64,000 nt of DNA from Choristoneura fumiferana (Eukaryota > Arthropoda > Insecta > Lepidoptera > Tortricidae), in assembly GCF_025370935.1 (NCBI RefSeq), contig NC_133498.1:8142980-8206979 (forward strand). The letters run 5' to 3'. This document shows, in pieces, positions 60,120-64,000 of the stretch (position 1 is its first letter; each line of letters opens with the position of its first letter). The notes under the pieces are model-generated. The model did not search any database, was not told where the DNA came from, and saw only the letters and a list, made by a program, of their open reading frames with translations. The position numbers and the translations under genes were made by a program.

Positions 60120-60395
60120 TTTTTTTGTTTATTCGACTGGATGACAAACGAGCAAGTGGGTCTCCTGATGGTAAGAGATTACCACCGCCCATAAACATCT
60201 GCAACATCAGGGGTATTGCAGATGCGTTTTCAACCTAGAGGCCTAAGATGGGATAAGTGCCAGTAATTTCACCGGCTGTCTTACTCTCCACGCCGAAACA
60301 CAACAGTGCAAGCACTGCTGCTTCACGGTAGGATTAGCGAGCAAGATGGTGGTAGCAATCCGGGCGGACCGTGCACAAGGTCCTACCACCTGCAA
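60120..60395 (+). repeat. Interspersed repeat G, copy 4
   Basis: 'gactggatgacaaacgagca' to 'ggtcctaccacctgc', with both halves present ('gcccataaacatctgcaaca' and 'cggctgtcttactctccacg'). Confidence 0.7.
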
Positions 60396-61384
60396 AACTC
60401 TTCAACGGTTAATAGCATAGACTTGAAATTTGGTATGCAAATGTAGTTTGGGTGGCAATGCAAGTAGGTACAGTCAGCAAAAAAAACTTGTATTAAAAAT
60501 ATATTTTTTACCAAAAACTTGTTTTTATTCTTCTTTTAACATAAGTCGCTACAGTCTTGACAGTGGTCGTTGTCCGATGAATATCAATAGTCAACCTTCA
60601 TGGCGACTTTCGTGGGGAAATAGTGAGATGGTTTTTTTCTTGTTTACACGCTGCAGTACTGGAGTCCGGAATCCGTAGTTGGCAATAAAGTCCGCTGCCC
60701 ACCCTCAAATCAGGCTCTTTAGTTAAGGCACAGTACATGTTTCCCTACAGTAATTCGACGGTGACGTCTTGACAGTGTAATCGTGCGGGGCGTGCGGGGT
60801 GTGACGCGGGTGGGAGGAGCCCCAGCTGCATACTTCGCCGTTCTTAGTAGCTTGGGACAAATCTTCTAGGGCTATCGCGTTTTTTTAACATTTATAATAA
60901 AAATTATTACGGTGCATACGACATGTACTGTGAGTGCGTGCAAATCTTCATCTCGCATAAATAAAGAACTAAGATTTCATCTATTTATACAATTATATTT
61001 ATTTATTTTTTATTTAATTAATTTAAATAACAGGAACTTTAAGTCCGTTAAGTCTAGAAACCAAAAGTATTTGTCGGTTACTAATCTATAAGTAGTAAGT
61101 ATATTTTGTAGAATTTTTTTTTTTTTTATTTCAAAAATTGTATAATTTTAATACTTCTTACCCCTAGTAAGTATGCCACCCTTAATTCATTTTGTTTTGT
61201 ATAATTTCGCAATACCAATATGTACCGATTCGTAAAAGACCTACCTTCAAAATTTTAAATGTGTGGCAACCTTTCCTTACTTGCGTAAATATACCTATAC
61301 AGGCTGCGTATCGCTCAACTTCAAAGGAGTCGGCCTACTGTAGGGAAAACTTGTTATAGGTCAGTACCTATACCACAGTTGGTT
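60396..61384. other. Intergenic DNA
   Basis: A GC-rich patch at 60765-60845 (gtgcggggcgtgcggggtgt) stands out but holds no convincing exon. The rest is AT-rich. Confidence 0.35.
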
Positions 61385-61512
61385 AGGGCCTACGCTAGCT
61401 GACGCTTGCACGGCGCGGGTGGCCGCCTGTTGAGCAATAGTGTGAGCAGCGCTGACTGCGCGCGTCGCGTGCATAGGATTGTACCTGCACCCGCGACAGA
61501 TAGCGTAGCCCC
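61385..61512. repeat. GC-rich 'GCCTACGCTAGCTGACGC' element, copy 2
   Basis: Ends 'gggcctacgctagctgacg' and 'gacagatagcgtagcccc'. Shares 'gtgagcagcgctgactg' and 'cataggattgtacctgcacc' with 41925-42072. Confidence 0.6.
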
Positions 61513-61802
61513 TAATATCCCAGTAAAGCTGTTAGTGCGACCTTATGGAAAACAGCTGAGAAATACAAACGATTATCAACCCTAGGGTGGTGGTAGGGGG
61601 GACACACCTGCACCCGCCCCAGCCAGGCGCGGATCTAGCCCTCAAAAAAGGTTATGGTCACAGAAAATCGGCTAAGTGCGAGTCGGAGTACGAACTCGCT
61701 CATGAATAATCACGACGATGAACTATCGATCTCAATAGACCGTGAATGCGTGTCATCACAAGTCTATAGGCCCCATCAAAGTCAAAGTTAAAATATCTTT
61801 AT

Positions 61803-62075
61803 TTGACGACCAGATGGCCTAGTGGTTAGAGAACCAGACTACGAAGCTTGAGGTCCCGGGTTCGATTCCCGTGTCGGGGCAGATATTTGTATGAAAAATA
61901 CGAATGTTTTTTCTCGGGTCTTGGGTGTTTAATATGTATTTAAGTATGTATCTATCTAAATAATTATATTTATCCGTTGCTTAGTACCCATAACTCAAGC
62001 TTTGCTATAAGCTTACTTTGGGACTAGGTTAATTGGTGTTAATTGTCCCGTTATATTTATTTATTATTTATTTAT
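61803..62075 (+). repeat. SINE family C, copy 5
   Basis: A-box 'tggcctagtggttagaga', B-box 'gggttcgattcccg', 3' end 'gttaattgtcccgttatatt' and a TTTATT tail. Next to 'gtcaaagttaaaatatcttt', a jockey-like tail. Confidence 0.8.
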
Positions 62076-62633
62076 TTATTCAATTTAAGCTATAATTAGC
62101 AAGGTAAGGTAAAGCAAGGTAATTTAGAGCAGTAATTGTTTTTGCAAAACCATAAGACATTAATGCTAAGTAGGCATTACCTATTATTGATCAATGATGT
62201 GTTGTAAGCGTGCCACAATCAGCAACAGATAAATCGGTCCGATTTTCGCTCGCTGATCATAATTATTATGTAGATAAATAAAAAATATCTAAAATATTAA
62301 AAACTTATGAATGTCAAAAAGCCAGACAGGCAATGGTGCCTACAACAGTGTATCCGCCCTTGCCCACAGCTAACGCACTTTTAGTTAGTTATATTTTAAA
62401 TATTTATATTCTGTAGGTACCTCGAATTAACACATACGTACATACCTACAGCATGTTTGTATGTGCTGCTATCTCGTTCAGATCATGTCTTTAGGTTGTT
62501 TTGTGAGACAAAAACTTGTTTGTAAAAATGGCCACGCGCGTGGGTATAAGTAGTTTTGTGCTACTTGCCAAGAGATGGCGCTACTTTGTATAAATTACTT
62601 TCGAAGAATGATATCTATAGGTACATACGGTAC

Positions 62634-63125
62634 GTACTTTAAAGGTTTAGGTAATTAACTAAATGGTCTACTGCCTTTTCGGCGAAATATGTTTCGCCAA
62701 ATTTCACTTAGCAACCAACCTTTCACCGAAGTTTCATTTGGCTAATCGTTGGCATAACTTTACTTCGCATTTTTCTAATGAATTTCGCAACATTTTTATA
62801 TTCCAAAATTTTACTTCATCACACTTTTATGTGTCAAAAAATTATGTAGCAAATGATTGGTTTAGGAAAATGACAAATTGTTAAATAACATTTGGCCAAA
62901 TTTTATATTGCAAAGTTTTACTTCAATTTGATTTGTGCGAGCGAGCGAAGCGAGCGAGCAAGACGGTTCGAAGCAGAAGCGACTTGGATAGTTTAGGTTC
63001 AGAAGGCTGAGGTGGGAGCGAAGCGGAGTAGTATGAGTAAAATGGTTAAAATCCTTGAATACGTGTCAAATCTAGCAGCTGGAGTTTGTTTACATTTAGT
63101 TAACTACCTAAACCTTTAAGTACTT
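62634..63125. repeat. 492-bp TIR element with a degenerate interior
   Basis: 'aaaggtttaggtaattaact' at the left and 'agttaactacctaaaccttt' at the right form arms of about 32 bp. Inside are drifting 'cgaaattt/caccgaagttt' motifs (62680-62900) and a GC-richer 'gcgagcgaagcgagcgagca' block at 62938-62960. The interior style resembles the spdo insertion at 15757-16392. Confidence 0.65.
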
Positions 63126-63235
63126 ACGACTATAACAGTAAATTTTTGCTTTGTCTTAAAATTTTAAAAAGCTGTTAACTAGACATTTGTATACCTCGTT
63201 GCTGGAGAGTTTATCGCTGCATACATTTATTTTAG

Positions 63236-63540
63236 ACTAGCTTTGCCTGCGACTCCATCCACGAAAAATTCGCATTACGCTATCCCGCGGGAACTTGTCA
63301 ATTTTCCGGGATGAAAACTATGTTCTACTTTACCCAGAATCTCAAACTATCTTCATACCTCCCTTTAAGGGATAAGTTCGACCTTGTATGTACCTACCTA
63401 CTGTCTGTTTATCAATGCAATTTGCTATTGTTATTTCTAACTAATATAATATATAAAATTCTCGTGTCATACATTTGTGCTTGTGTGTCTTTGTGAATGT
63501 CAATAAATGTCTTCTTTCTTTCTTTCTTTAATATATTCGA
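63236..63540 (+). repeat. Repeat ends and TTTC microsatellite
   Basis: 'actagctttgcctgcgactc' repeat end; retroelement tail pieces ('ctttaagggataagttcgac', 'gtcaataaatgtcttctttc'), finishing in (TTTC)n. Confidence 0.5.
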
Positions 63541-63792
63541 TAGGTCTGAGAATGGGTGTAAACTATTTTTCATACTTTTACGCAGACGGAGTCACGGGCA
63601 ATAGCTACCGTGTTTTATATAAATGAAATAACTGCAAATTAAGAAAGTAGTTCAGAATCGAGAGTAATATATATATACACTACACTTAACAAGGTTGCAT
63701 ATTTTTACCAAGGCTGTATATCTTTACCGGGTGTGGCCTGTAATATGAGCAAATAATTAAAACAAAGATCATACTCTTCAAGCAACAACATT

Positions 63793-64000
63793 AGTTCAGC
63801 GACTATTAAAATAATTCGTTTTTTTAGTTTTATTACACTTTTATTATTCGAAGAAGCAATGTAAAGCAAAATGCTTGATGTGTGTAGCGTGACAGGCGAC
63901 GTCAGTTGTATTCTAGGATGGCTACGTTGATAGCCAGTACTTAATTTGTATGAAAAAAGGAAAATTCAAAGACTCCATTATTTTTAGAAGTCGCTGAACT
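63793..64000. repeat. TIR element running to the window edge
   Basis: 'agttcagcgactattaaaat' at the left and 'attatttttagaagtcgctg' then 'aact' at the right are inverted copies. About 208 bp; the flanking duplication on the right is out of view. Confidence 0.6.

Overview
The window reads as nuclear DNA of a lepidopteran insect (butterfly or moth). It is AT-rich, has GT-AG introns and is crowded with short interspersed repeats. The best argument for Lepidoptera is the locus on the right: one gene that can be read as a full-length Start1/STARD3 protein (MENTAL plus START domains) or, from an internal first exon, as a START-only carotenoid-binding protein (CBP). That arrangement is established for the silkworm. 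No species is claimed. There are no bacterial genes, no CRISPR array and no rRNA.

Layout: (1) 1-1200 holds the last coding exon of an unidentified plus-strand gene (771-914). (2) 1200-13600 is intergenic and built largely of foldback and terminal-inverted-repeat elements, tRNA-like SINEs and retroelement tails. (3) 13626-18348 is a four-exon plus-strand gene for a 537-residue protein with a long hydrophilic N-terminus, an N-terminal YSNPAF motif and four C-terminal membrane segments. I call it sanpodo (spdo), the Notch-pathway membrane protein that Numb binds through an NPAF motif. (4) 18349-24448 is intergenic and repeat-rich, with a probable minus-strand terminal exon at 23124-23286 of unknown identity. 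(5) 24457-57032 is the Start1/CBP gene. Exons 1-6 (24457-33152) encode the four-pass MENTAL domain and a linker with a phospho-FFAT-like motif. An 18.3-kb intron follows and contains the CBP-specific first exon (46918-47124). Six shared exons (51465-57032) encode the START lipid-binding domain. All splice phases close exactly, giving 473 residues for Start1 and 298 for CBP. (6) 57033-64000 is 3' flank with more repeats and a pair of related minus-strand coding-like fragments.

How the genes work: spdo would act at the plasma membrane and endosomes in Notch signalling during asymmetric division. Start1 would sit in late-endosome membranes, with its linker reaching ER VAP proteins and its START domain carrying a sterol or carotenoid. 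CBP would be the soluble cytosolic version, with its own promoter and no membrane anchor or ER tether. The two genes are neighbours without an evident functional link.

The repeat fraction is unusually legible. Several element families show target-site duplications, empty paralogous sites or nested insertions that fix their boundaries and order of arrival. Some abut splice sites of both genes, including a duplicated splice-donor sequence in spdo.
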